Source: an uncultured Acetobacteraceae bacterium
Lineage (GTDB): Bacteria > Pseudomonadota > Alphaproteobacteria > Acetobacterales > Acetobacteraceae
Direction: 5' to 3'
Assembly (NCBI GenBank): GCA_937873225.1
Contig: CALMVN010000239.1
Span: 1-34,759, forward strand
DNA length: 34,759 nt
This document shows positions 17,365-26,315 of this stretch, piece by piece. The notes under the pieces were generated by a model. The model was not told the DNA's origin. It did not search any database and saw nothing but the letters and a program-made list of their open reading frames with translations. Numbering within the stretch: position 1 is the first letter of the stretch; every line of letters begins with the position of its first letter. A program made the position numbers and the translations under genes.

Positions 17365-18234
17365 ATGACCGAAACGTGGATCAACGAGACCCTGTATCCG
17401 GGCTGGGGACAACGCTTCCGGATCCGGCGGGAACTGGCGCGCGTGCGCAGCGACTTCCAGGAGATCCTGGTGTTCGACAGCGAAACGCACGGTCGCGTGC
17501 TGTTGCTGGACGGCGTCATCCAGATCACCGAGCGCGACGAGTTCGTCTACCAGGAGATGCTGGCGCACGTCCCGCTGCTGATCCATCCCGAGCCGCGGAG
17601 CGTTCTCGTCATTGGCGGCGGCGATGGCGGCGTGCTGCGCCGCGTGCTCGAGCATTCCGGCGTCGCGCGTGCGGTGATGGTGGAGATAGACGGGGAGGTG
17701 ATCCGGCTGTCGCAGGAGTTCCTGCCGAAGATCGCAGGAGACGCCTGGAAGGATCCAAGGGCCGAGATCATCGTCGGCGACGGCATAGCCCATGTCCGTG
17801 AGGCGCCGGACGCGAGCGTCGACGTGATCATCGTCGACAGCACCGACCCTGTCGGCGTGGGCGAGGTTCTGTTCACCGACGACTTCTACGAGAACTGCGC
17901 CCGTGTGCTGACGCCCGACGGGCTGATCGTGAACCAGTGCGGCGTCCCGTTCATGCAGGCCGACGAGCTGCGGGACACAAGCGCACGGCGCGCCAGGGTC
18001 TTCCCGACGGTGTCCGCCTATGTCGTTGCGGTTCCGACCTATGTCGGCGGCTTCATGACCCTGGGCATCGCCGGCAAGGGGAGCGCCCTGGCGAACCGAC
18101 CCGACGCCGCAACCACGCGGTCACGCGCCGCCCGTGCCGGCATCCTCGGCACCACGCGCTACTGGACGCCGGCGATCCAGACCGGCGCCTTCGACCTGCC
18201 GCCCTGCATCGCCGAGCACCTGCCGTCGCGGTAG
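17365..18234 (+). CDS. speE: Polyamine aminopropyltransferase (spermidine synthase)
   Basis: 'LLLDGVIQITERDEFVYQEMLAHVPLLIHPEPRSVLVIGGGDGGVLRRVLEH', 'VDVIIVDSTDPVGVGEVLFTDDFY'. Confidence 0.96.
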   Translation: MTETWINETLYPGWGQRFRIRRELARVRSDFQEILVFDSETHGRVLLLDGVIQITERDEFVYQEMLAHVPLLIHPEPRSVLVIGGGDGGVLRRVLEHSGVARAVMVEIDGEVIRLSQEFLPKIAGDAWKDPRAEIIVGDGIAHVREAPDASVDVIIVDSTDPVGVGEVLFTDDFYENCARVLTPDGLIVNQCGVPFMQADELRDTSARRARVFPTVSAYVVAVPTYVGGFMTLGIAGKGSALANRPDAATTRSRAARAGILGTTRYWTPAIQTGAFDLPPCIAEHLPSR

Positions 18235-18264
18235 GCTCGACCGGCACGCCGGCGTCTGCGCGGC

Positions 18265-18498
18265 CTACAACCGTCCGCGCTCGTCGCGCTCCGCCGCGCG
18301 CTCCGCATGTTCCCCGTGCTGGTTGGTGAGGTCCGGCGCCGGCGACCGGTCGAGCGGCTCCGCCTTCTCGACGTCAGGCCCGGACTGCACGCTGGTCTTG
18401 CCGGCCGGCTCCACGTTCTCCGCCCCGGCGCGGGTGCCGCCGAGAACGTCGGTTCCCGTGGGCTGGTCCGGGTGCGCTTTCGGCTGGTCCTGTGGCAT
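18265..18498 (-). CDS. Hypothetical 77-aa hydrophilic, probably disordered protein
   Basis: MPQDQPKAHPDQPTGTDVLGGTRAGAENVEPAGKTSVQSGPDVEKAEPLDRSPAPDLTNQHGEHAERAAERDERGRL; strong RBS AAGGAGA upstream of ATG; internal start within the longer ORF 18265..19131. Confidence 0.6.
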   Translation of the reverse strand: MPQDQPKAHPDQPTGTDVLGGTRAGAENVEPAGKTSVQSGPDVEKAEPLDRSPAPDLTNQHGEHAERAAERDERGRL

Positions 18499-18651
18499 CG
18501 CGGTTCTCCTTGAGCCGGCAACGCCGACCGGGTGGCAAGGTTCGTCCGCCCCCACCGGTCGAGGCGTCGCGGCGTTTGCGGAAAGCCGCCGCCGATGCGA
18601 CGTCATGCCCGACGCGCCGCAGCTCCGGCTGCGGGTTGACGGGGGATCACC

Positions 18652-19071
18652 ATGCATCGCTTGATCCGGATCGGCCTCTGGCTGCCGTTGCTGGCCTCGG
18701 CCTGCGCGACGCCGCAGGAACGGGTCGCGGACAGGGAGGACAGGCTGGCGGCAGCCGGCTTCCACGCACGGCCGGCGGACACGCCGCAGCGCGAGGCCCT
18801 GCTGCAGCGGCTGCCGCCGCAGCGCTTCGTGGTGCGGCCGGTCCACGGGCGCTACCTTTACCTCTACGCCGACCCGCTGGTCTGCGGCTGCCTGTATATC
18901 GGCTCGGAAGCGTCCTATGACCTCTACAGGCAGCAGGTGTTCCAGCATCGCCTGGCGGACGAGCCGCGTCTCGCCGCCCCGGTCGACGTCGATCCGGGCT
19001 GGAGCCTCGACGACTGGGACGGTTCGCGGGATACCGGCCTCGACGGCAGGCCCGGCGCCGCCTTCCGTTGA
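18652..19071 (+). CDS. Hypothetical small lipoprotein
   Basis: MHRLIRIGLWLPLLASACATPQERV: signal peptide with lipobox (LASAC); 'RYLYLYADPLVCGCLYIGSEASYDLYRQQVFQHRL'. Confidence 0.7.
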   Translation: MHRLIRIGLWLPLLASACATPQERVADREDRLAAAGFHARPADTPQREALLQRLPPQRFVVRPVHGRYLYLYADPLVCGCLYIGSEASYDLYRQQVFQHRLADEPRLAAPVDVDPGWSLDDWDGSRDTGLDGRPGAAFR

Positions 19072-19123
19072 GACCACACCGCACCGGACGGCATCGTCCG
19101 CCGTCAACCACGAGGAGCCTCGC

Positions 19124-19711
19124 ATGGCCATCGCCCCCGGGATCCCGCTGCTTCGAGCCGACGGAACCAGCGCCAGCCTGGCCGACTACGCAGGCCAGGT
19201 CGTCCTGGTCGTGAACGTCGCCTCCAGGTGCGGGCTGACGCCGCAGTACGAGTCCCTGCAGCGGCTCCACGCCGCGCGCCAAGCCGACGGCCTGACGGTG
19301 CTGGGCTTCCCGTGCAACCAGTTCCGCGGCCAGGAGCCGGGCACCGACGAGGAGATCCAGGCGTTCTGCCGGTCGACCTACGGGGTCGAGTTCCCGGTGT
19401 TCTCCAGGATCGCGGTCAACGGCCCCGAGCGCCATCCGCTCTATGCCGCCCTGGTGTCCGCGATGCCGGACGCGGTCGAGCGGCCGGACGGCGGGATGCG
19501 GGCCAGGCTGGCACGTCATGGCGTCGACGGCGGGCAGGCCGGCGACGTGCTGTGGAACTTCGAGAAGTTCCTGATCGCGCGCGACGGCAGCGTGGCCGGG
19601 CGGTTCGCGCCGGACATCACGGTGGAGGAACCGCCGCTGCGCGACGCGATCGATCGCGAGCTTGCGCGGCCGGCCCCGGCGGACGGCCTGAGCGGGAGGA
19701 CGGGTCCATGA
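19124..19711 (+). CDS. Glutathione peroxidase family protein (Cys-type)
   Basis: 'YAGQVVLVVNVASRCGLTPQYESLQRLHAARQADGLTVLGFPCNQFRGQEPGTDEEIQAFC', 'WNFEKFLIARDGSVAGRFAPDI'. Confidence 0.95.
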   Translation: MAIAPGIPLLRADGTSASLADYAGQVVLVVNVASRCGLTPQYESLQRLHAARQADGLTVLGFPCNQFRGQEPGTDEEIQAFCRSTYGVEFPVFSRIAVNGPERHPLYAALVSAMPDAVERPDGGMRARLARHGVDGGQAGDVLWNFEKFLIARDGSVAGRFAPDITVEEPPLRDAIDRELARPAPADGLSGRTGP

Positions 19712-20310
19712 GCGTGCTCGACACCCTGCTGACACGCGTCTCGGTATCGGCGCTGCAGGAGCCGGCGCCGACCGGACCGGTGCTCGACCGGATCCTGGAG
19801 GCCGGCCTCCGGGCACCGGACCACGGCCGTCTGGCACCGTGGCGCTTCGTGCTGATCCGCGGCGAGGCCCGTATCGCCCTGGCCGAGGTGGTGGCGCAGG
19901 CGCTGCGCCTGCGTGACCCCGCGGCACCGGCGGAAGCGGTCGCGAAGCAGGAAGCCAAGTTCCTGCGCGCGCCGCTGGTGATCGCGCTGGGCGCCCGCAT
20001 CCGGCCGGACCACAAGATCCCGGAACAGGAACAGCTGATGTCGGTGGCGGCCGCCACCATGAACCTCCTGAACGCCGTTCACGCGGAAGGCTTCGGCGCG
20101 ATCTGGGTCACCGGCGCCAACGCGTCCGACCGCAACGTGCAGGCGGCACTCGGCATCCACCCGCCGGACGCGCTGGCCGGATTCCTGTTCGTGGGCACGC
20201 CCATCGCCCCGCCGACGCCGGTGCGACGGGCCGCGCTGGCCGATCACGTGGTGGAGTGGACCGGAAGCCAGGCGCCCTTCAGGGCTGCACCAGGGTCCAG
20301 CCCCCGTTGA
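19708..20310 (+). CDS. Nitroreductase family protein
   Basis: 'RVSVSALQEPAPTGPVLDRILEAGLRAPDHGRLAPWRFVLIRGEARIALAEVV', 'AAATMNLLNAVHAEGFGAIWVTG'; start overlaps the GPx stop. Confidence 0.9.
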   Translation: MSVLDTLLTRVSVSALQEPAPTGPVLDRILEAGLRAPDHGRLAPWRFVLIRGEARIALAEVVAQALRLRDPAAPAEAVAKQEAKFLRAPLVIALGARIRPDHKIPEQEQLMSVAAATMNLLNAVHAEGFGAIWVTGANASDRNVQAALGIHPPDALAGFLFVGTPIAPPTPVRRAALADHVVEWTGSQAPFRAAPGSSPR

Positions 20311-20719
20311 CCTTCTTGAACTGCAGCTGCGCGGTGTTGGTGCCCTTCTTTGTCACCGCGGTGACGGCGCAGCTGTAGACGCCGTTGTCCTTGGCCGTGC
20401 AGTCGGCGTTGGTCACGCTGAAGTCGTTCACGTCGTAGGGGCCGCTGAACAGCCCGAGCGTGTTGGCGGAGGTTTGCTGGTTGGCGGCCTGCATCCGGGC
20501 CTGGATGACCTGCTGGATGTCCGCCTTGGTCGGCGCGCCGGCCTGGCCGCAGGCGGCGGCGAGCAGAGGCAGCGCCAGCAGGAGCCGGCTCGGGCGGATG
20601 AACGATCGACGGACGTAAGCGGGCAAGGGTTCGGCCTCCGGATGGAACGGGACCACGAGCCCGCACCGGATCGCAACGCGGAACGATCGGTCCGGTTCGC
20701 GACCGGTCACGCCCGCCAC
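20279..20719 (-). CDS. Hypothetical lipoprotein (start uncertain)
   Basis: Lipobox 'LLLALPLLAAACGQAG', then a ~90-aa domain ending 'VKKGTNTAQLQFKKVNGGWTLVQP'-like; the N-terminal part of the ORF is probably not translated. Confidence 0.6.
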   Translation of the reverse strand: MAGVTGREPDRSFRVAIRCGLVVPFHPEAEPLPAYVRRSFIRPSRLLLALPLLAAACGQAGAPTKADIQQVIQARMQAANQQTSANTLGLFSGPYDVNDFSVTNADCTAKDNGVYSCAVTAVTKKGTNTAQLQFKKVNGGWTLVQP

Positions 20720-23301
20720 GCCGCCTCGACCGCCCGCATCAGCGCCTGCTCGTCATAGGGCTTGCGCAGAAGCACGGCGTGGCCGAGCGCCTTCCCGGCC
20801 TCGTCGCAGGCGTCCTCGCCGGTGGCGAACACCAGGCCGATCCCGGGCTGCCGCTCCAACGCAAGCCGGGCCAGCGCGACCCCGTCCAGGCCGGGCAGGC
20901 CGAGATCGGTCACCAGCACGTCGAAGCCGTGCCGGTCCAGCAGCTCCAGCGCCGCTTCCGCGCTGCTCGCCTGGGCGACCACGTGCGCCTGGCCCGCGAG
21001 CAGCTCGGCGCTGTTGTCGCGGATCAGCGCGTCGTCCTCCACCAGCAGAAGCTGCAGCGGACGCCGCCGGACGCGCATCGCCCGGACATCCCGCTCAACG
21101 GCAACGCCGCGCGCGGCCAGCACCTGGCGCAGCTTCCGTGCCAGCGCCTCCGACGTGTACGGCTTGGACAGCAGCTCGACGCCCGGATCGAGCCGGCCGC
21201 CCTGCATGATCGCGTTCTCGGTGTAGCCGGAGGTGAACAGCACCGCGAGGCCGGGGATGCGCTCCCGGGCAAGGCGCGCCAGCTCCGGGCCGCGCATCGG
21301 TCCCGGCATCACCACGTCGGTGAACAGCAGGTCGATCCGCACCCCGCTGTCCAGCAGGTTCAGCGCCGCCGCGGCGTCGCGCGCCTTGAGCACGCGGTAG
21401 CCGAGCTCGGCCAGCATCGCCACCACGGTGTCGCGCACGCCCTCGTTGTCCTCGGCGACCAGGACCGTTTCCGTGCCGCCCCGGACCGGCCCCGGCTCGA
21501 CCGCGGGCGCCACCTCCTCGACCTCGACCGTGCGCGGCAGCAACAGCCGGACCGTGGTGCCGCGGCCGGGCGCGCTGGTGATCCGGACATGGCCGCCGGA
21601 CTGCTTGACGAAGCCGTACACCATGGACAGCCCGAGGCCGGTGCCCTTGCCTTCCGGCTTGGTCGAGAAGAACGGCTCGAACGCCTGCTCCATCACCTCC
21701 GGCGTCATGCCGGCGCCGGTATCGGTCACAGCCACGGACACGTACTGGCCGGGCGCCGCCTCGCCGTGCCGGCCCGCCTGGTCCTCGTCCAGGGTGGCGT
21801 TGCCGGCCTCGATGAACAGGCGCCCCTGCGCGTCCATCGCGTCGCGGGCGTTGATCGCCAGGTTGAGCAGCGCGTTCTCCAGCTGCGCCGGGTCGACCAG
21901 CGTGTCCCACAGCCCGCCGGCGGTCGCGACCTCGATCTCGATCCCCTCGCCGAGCGAGCGGCGCAGCATGTCGTCGAGGCCGGCGATCAGCCGGTCGACC
22001 CGCACCACCCGGGGCTCCAGCGGCTGCCTGCGGCTGAAGGCGAGCAGCTGCGCCGACAGCCTGGCGCCGCGCGCGACCCCTTCCAGGGCGTTGGCGATGC
22101 GGCGCTCCGCGCGCGCGTTGCCGGCCACGTCTCGGCCCAGCAGCTGCAGGTTGCCGCTGACCACCTGCAGCAGGTTGTTGAAGTCGTGCGCCACGCCGCC
22201 GGTGAGCTTGCCGATCGCCTCCATCTTCTGCGACTGCCGCAGCCGCGCCTCGGCGGCCTCGCGCTCCGCCAGCGCCGCCGCCACCTGCTGTTCCAGCACC
22301 CGGGCGCGATGGCGCTCCTCCGCCAGCACCCGGACGCCGGACAGCGCCGCGGACAGCTGCGAGGCCAGCAGCTCGAAGAAGCGGTGGTAGTCCGGCGTCT
22401 GCGGCAGGCGGCGGTTGGCCGCCAGCACCAGCACCCCGGCCACGTCCCGCCCGGCATGAAGCGGCAGCAGCACCAGCCGGTCGGAGGCGGAGCCGGGCGG
22501 GTTGCGCATGAAGCGGCTTGCCTGCAGGACCTCGGCCGCACCGCCCGCCGCCACGCGCGCCACCGCCGCCAGCCTCGGATCGCCGCACCCCTCGGGCGAA
22601 GCGGGCGCCTCGGCCAGCTCCGGATCGGGAATGCCGCCATGCGCCGCGGCAAGGCCCAGCCTGTCCCGGTCGCGCAGGTAGACCAGCGCGCAGGGCACGT
22701 CGGCACCATCCGTCCCGGCCAGCGAGGCGACGAAGCGTCGCGCCGCCTCGGTCGCGGTCTCGCTGCGCGCCATCACCGACAGCGCCCCCAGCGTCCGCAG
22801 CCGGCGCTCGTCGGTGACCCGTCCGGTCTGGTCCGACACGATGCAGAACACGCCCGGGATGCCCTCCCCGTCGCGGACCGGGCTGTAGGACACGTCGAAA
22901 TACGTGTCCTCCTCGAAGCCGGAGCGTTGCTGGCGGAACAGGTGGCTGCGGCTGTCGAACGGGATGCCGGTGCGCTGCACGCCGCGCAGCAGCGGTTCCA
23001 GCATGTCCCACAGCGCCGCCCAGCCGAAGCGGGCGGGACGGCCGAGGGCGGCCGGGTGGTTGTTGCCGATCGCCGGCGCGAACGCGTCGTTGTAGAGCGC
23101 CACCAGCTCCGGGCCCCAGAACAGGCAGATCTGCGCGCTCGACGACAGCACCAGGCCGAGTGCCGCCTTCAGGCTGTCCGGCCACGCGTCCGGGATCCCG
23201 AGCGGCGAGCCCGACCAGTCGGCGGTCCGCAGCCGCGCGCCGCAATCGCCGCCGTGCAGGAAGAGCGGCGAGCGCCGGACATCGTGGAGGAAAGCGTTCA
23301 C
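20707..23301 (-). CDS. Hybrid sensor histidine kinase (PAS-GAF-HisKA-HATPase) with two C-terminal receiver domains
   Basis: 'GGVAHDFNNLLQVVSGNLQLLGRDV', 'NALLNLAINARDAM', 'PFFSTKPEGKGTGLGLSMVYGFVKQSGGHVRI', receivers 'VLVAEDNEGVRDTVVAMLAEL..DLLFTDVVMPG..SKPY' and 'LLLVEDDALIRDNSAELL..DVLVTDLGLPG..RKPYDE'; probable GTG start (V-NAFLHDVRRSPLF) at 23301, ORF track extends to 23538. Confidence 0.92.
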   Translation of the reverse strand: MNAFLHDVRRSPLFLHGGDCGARLRTADWSGSPLGIPDAWPDSLKAALGLVLSSSAQICLFWGPELVALYNDAFAPAIGNNHPAALGRPARFGWAALWDMLEPLLRGVQRTGIPFDSRSHLFRQQRSGFEEDTYFDVSYSPVRDGEGIPGVFCIVSDQTGRVTDERRLRTLGALSVMARSETATEAARRFVASLAGTDGADVPCALVYLRDRDRLGLAAAHGGIPDPELAEAPASPEGCGDPRLAAVARVAAGGAAEVLQASRFMRNPPGSASDRLVLLPLHAGRDVAGVLVLAANRRLPQTPDYHRFFELLASQLSAALSGVRVLAEERHRARVLEQQVAAALAEREAAEARLRQSQKMEAIGKLTGGVAHDFNNLLQVVSGNLQLLGRDVAGNARAERRIANALEGVARGARLSAQLLAFSRRQPLEPRVVRVDRLIAGLDDMLRRSLGEGIEIEVATAGGLWDTLVDPAQLENALLNLAINARDAMDAQGRLFIEAGNATLDEDQAGRHGEAAPGQYVSVAVTDTGAGMTPEVMEQAFEPFFSTKPEGKGTGLGLSMVYGFVKQSGGHVRITSAPGRGTTVRLLLPRTVEVEEVAPAVEPGPVRGGTETVLVAEDNEGVRDTVVAMLAELGYRVLKARDAAAALNLLDSGVRIDLLFTDVVMPGPMRGPELARLARERIPGLAVLFTSGYTENAIMQGGRLDPGVELLSKPYTSEALARKLRQVLAARGVAVERDVRAMRVRRRPLQLLLVEDDALIRDNSAELLAGQAHVVAQASSAEAALELLDRHGFDVLVTDLGLPGLDGVALARLALERQPGIGLVFATGEDACDEAGKALGHAVLLRKPYDEQALMRAVEAAWRA

Positions 23302-23564
23302 AGCGGTCCTGTCAGGCCGTGGCGGGGGCCGCACGCCGGATCGTGACCGGTCCTGCGTGTGGCCGGACGGATTAGGCACGCTTTTCCGTTGCCAGACCAT
23401 TACGTTTCCGCTCGAACCGTCCCGGATGTCGGCTTGTCCGGCATTTCGCGGCCGGGACGGTCGTTCCGCCGCACCGGCAGGCGTACCGCCGCCGATCGGC
23501 GCATGGCATCCGCCGGGCGCGGCCGCCATCCTGTGCACCGGACAAAAGGGGAGGGCAGCAGCCC

Positions 23565-24689
23565 ATGCGCAGGATCGCCATCGTGGGTGCCGGCAAGATC
23601 GGCTCGATGATCGCCGAGATGCTGGCTTCCTGCGGCAGCTACGCGGTGAGCGTGCTCGACCGCGACCCGGCGCAGCTGGCCCGGCTTCAGGTTTCGGGCC
23701 CGATCACCCGCACGCCCGTCGACATCGCCGACGCGTCGGCGCTGACCGGGGCGCTGTCGGGCAGCTTCGCGGTGCTGAACGCGGGCCCGTTCCAGCTGAC
23801 CACGCGCATCGCCACGGCGGCGTGCGAGGCCGGCGCGCACTACCTCGACCTGACCGAGGACGTCGCCAGCACACGCACCGTCCGGGCGCTGGCGGACGGC
23901 GCCGACAGCGCCTTCATCCCGCAATGCGGCCTGGCGCCCGGCTTCGTCACCATCGTCGCCAACGACCTGATCAACCGCTTCGACAGCCTCCATGACGTGC
24001 GCATGCGTGTCGGCGCCCTGCCGCAGTTCCCGGTGGGCCCGCTCGGCTACAACCTCACCTGGAGCACCGACGGCGTCATCAACGAGTACTGCGAGCCCTG
24101 CGAGGCGATCGTCGACGGCCAGCTCCGCCACACCCTGCCGCTGGAGGAGGTGGAGCCCTTCGCCCTCGACGGCGTGCAGTACGAGGCGTTCAACACCTCC
24201 GGCGGCCTCGGCTCCCTGTGCGACACCCTGCTCGGCCGGGTGCGCAACCTGAACTACCGCACCATCCGTTATCCGGGCCACGCCGCGATCATGCGCGTGC
24301 TGCTCAACGACCTCGGCCTGCGCGACCGCCGCCCGCTGCTCAAGGACATCCTGGACACCGCGGTCCCGGCCACCACCCAGGACGTGGTGATCGTGTTCGT
24401 GTCCGTAACCGGCCAGTCCGGCGGCCGGCTGACGCAGCACTCCTATGCCCGGCACATCCGCGCCGCCGAGATCGGCGGGGTGACGCGCAGCGCGATCCAG
24501 ATCACCACCGCGTCCGGCATCTGCGCCGTGCTCGACCTGCTGGCCGAGGGCCGCCTGCCGCAGCGCGGCTTCGTGCGGCAGGAGCAGGTGGCGCTGCCGG
24601 ACTTCCTGGCCAACCGGTTCGGCCGCAACTATGCCGATCCCCAGGCGGGCGACCTGGCGCCGCCCGCCGCCGCCCAGCACGCCGCCTGA
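23565..24689 (+). CDS. Saccharopine dehydrogenase family protein
   Basis: 'MRRIAIVGAGKIGSMIAEMLASCG..VLDRDPAQLARL', 'AVLNAGPFQLTTRIATAACEAGAHYLDLTEDV', 'FIPQCGLAPGFVTIVANDL'. Confidence 0.92.
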   Translation: MRRIAIVGAGKIGSMIAEMLASCGSYAVSVLDRDPAQLARLQVSGPITRTPVDIADASALTGALSGSFAVLNAGPFQLTTRIATAACEAGAHYLDLTEDVASTRTVRALADGADSAFIPQCGLAPGFVTIVANDLINRFDSLHDVRMRVGALPQFPVGPLGYNLTWSTDGVINEYCEPCEAIVDGQLRHTLPLEEVEPFALDGVQYEAFNTSGGLGSLCDTLLGRVRNLNYRTIRYPGHAAIMRVLLNDLGLRDRRPLLKDILDTAVPATTQDVVIVFVSVTGQSGGRLTQHSYARHIRAAEIGGVTRSAIQITTASGICAVLDLLAEGRLPQRGFVRQEQVALPDFLANRFGRNYADPQAGDLAPPAAAQHAA

Positions 24690-24709
24690 TCAACGGGAGC
24701 CACGACAGC

Positions 24710-26251
24710 ATGAACCAGATGAGCATCCCGCCCGTGGCCGCGGAAGCGGCCGAGATCCTGGCGCGTCTTGGAGTCGACGGCGCCCTGCTGTCCGGCGGCA
24801 CCCTCCAGGCGCGCTCGCCCCTGACCGGCGAGGAAACCGCACGGCTCCACGAGGACGATGCCGGCGCGGTGGCGGACAGGATCGGGCGCGCGCACGCCGC
24901 CTTTCTCGCCTGGCGCGCCGTGCCGGCCCCCAGGCGCGGCGAGCTCGTGCGCCTGCTCGGCGAGGAGCTGCGCCAGTGGAGGCCGGAGCTGGGACGGCTG
25001 GTGACGCTGGAAGCCGGCAAGATCGGCTCCGAGGGCCTGGGCGAGGTGCAGGAGATGATCGACATCTGCGACTTCGCGGTCGGCCTGTCGCGCCAGCTCC
25101 ACGGCCTGACCATCGCCACCGAGCGTCCCCACCACCGCATGATGGAAACCTGGCACCCGCTCGGCGTGGTCGGCGTGATCTCCGCCTTCAACTTTCCCGT
25201 GGCGGTGTGGGCCTGGAACGCGGCGCTGGCGCTGGTGTGCGGCAACAGCGTGGTGTGGAAGCCGTCGGAGAAGACGCCGCTGACCGCGCTGGCGGTGCAC
25301 GCCCTGGTCGGCCGGGCGATCGCCCGCTTCGGCGCTGACGCCCCGGACGGGCTGTGCGCCCTGCTGATCGGCGGCCGCGCCGTCGGCGAGGCGCTGGTCG
25401 CCGACCGCCGCGTGGCGCTGGTGTCCGCTACCGGCTCGACCGCCATGGGACGCGCGGTGGCGCCGGTGCTGGCGGCGCGGTTCGCGCGGCAGATCCTGGA
25501 GCTCGGCGGCAACAACGCCGCCATCGTGGCTCCCAGCGCCGACCTGGACCTCGCCCTGCGCGGGGTCGCGTTCGCCGCCATGGGCACCGCCGGGCAGCGC
25601 TGCACCACCTTGCGCCGCCTGTTCGTGCACGAGGCCGTCTATGACCGGTTCGTGTCCCGGCTCAAGGCGGCCTACGGCTCGGTGCGCGTGGGCGACCCGC
25701 GCGAGCCGGGCGTGCTGGTCGGCCCGCTGATCGACCGCGCCGCCCATGACGGGATGCGCGCGGCGCTGGCGGAAGCGGAAGCGGCCGGCGGACGCGTCAC
25801 TGGCGGCGAGCGGATCGCGGTCGGCGGCGAGGACGCGTTCTACGTGCGGCCGGCCCTGGTGGAGTTGCCGCAGGGACCCGCCGGACAGCCGGCGGTGATG
25901 AAGCGGGAAACCTTCGCGCCGATCCTGTACGTCCTGCGCTACACCGCGCTCGACGACGCGATCGCGGCGCAGAACGACGTCGGCGCCGGCCTGTCCTCCG
26001 CGATCTTCACCCTGGACCTGCGCGAGGCGGAGCGTTTCGTGTCGGTCGAGGGCTCCGATTGCGGCATCGCCAACGTCAACATCGGCCCGTCCGGCGCCGA
26101 GATCGGCGGGGCGTTCGGTGGCGAGAAGGAAACCGGCGGCGGCCGCGAGTCCGGCTCCGACAGCTGGCGCGCCTACATGCGCCGCGCCACCAATACCATC
26201 AACCACGGCACCACGCTGCCGCTGGCGCAGGGGGTGGTGTTCGACGTCTGA
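24710..26251 (+). CDS. Aldehyde dehydrogenase, ALDH7 / L-aminoadipate-semialdehyde dehydrogenase-like
   Basis: 'GEVQEMIDICDFAVGLSRQLHGLTIATERPHHRMMETWHPLGVVGVISAFNFPVAVWAWNAALALVCGNSVVWKPSEKTPLTAL', 'LELGGNNAAIVAPSADLDLALRGVAFAAMGTAGQRCTTLRRL'. Confidence 0.94.
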   Translation: MNQMSIPPVAAEAAEILARLGVDGALLSGGTLQARSPLTGEETARLHEDDAGAVADRIGRAHAAFLAWRAVPAPRRGELVRLLGEELRQWRPELGRLVTLEAGKIGSEGLGEVQEMIDICDFAVGLSRQLHGLTIATERPHHRMMETWHPLGVVGVISAFNFPVAVWAWNAALALVCGNSVVWKPSEKTPLTALAVHALVGRAIARFGADAPDGLCALLIGGRAVGEALVADRRVALVSATGSTAMGRAVAPVLAARFARQILELGGNNAAIVAPSADLDLALRGVAFAAMGTAGQRCTTLRRLFVHEAVYDRFVSRLKAAYGSVRVGDPREPGVLVGPLIDRAAHDGMRAALAEAEAAGGRVTGGERIAVGGEDAFYVRPALVELPQGPAGQPAVMKRETFAPILYVLRYTALDDAIAAQNDVGAGLSSAIFTLDLREAERFVSVEGSDCGIANVNIGPSGAEIGGAFGGEKETGGGRESGSDSWRAYMRRATNTINHGTTLPLAQGVVFDV

Positions 26252-26315
26252 CGACTGCCCGGCGCAACCCGGGAACCCCGCGACGCGCTGCATCCCCTGC
26301 AGCGGGAGCGTGTCG

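Noticed and set aside
20779-23346. 855-aa plus ORF antisense to the hybrid histidine kinase
   Set aside because: Opposite strand has unmistakable kinase and receiver motifs; this ORF is R/H/Q-rich without domains.
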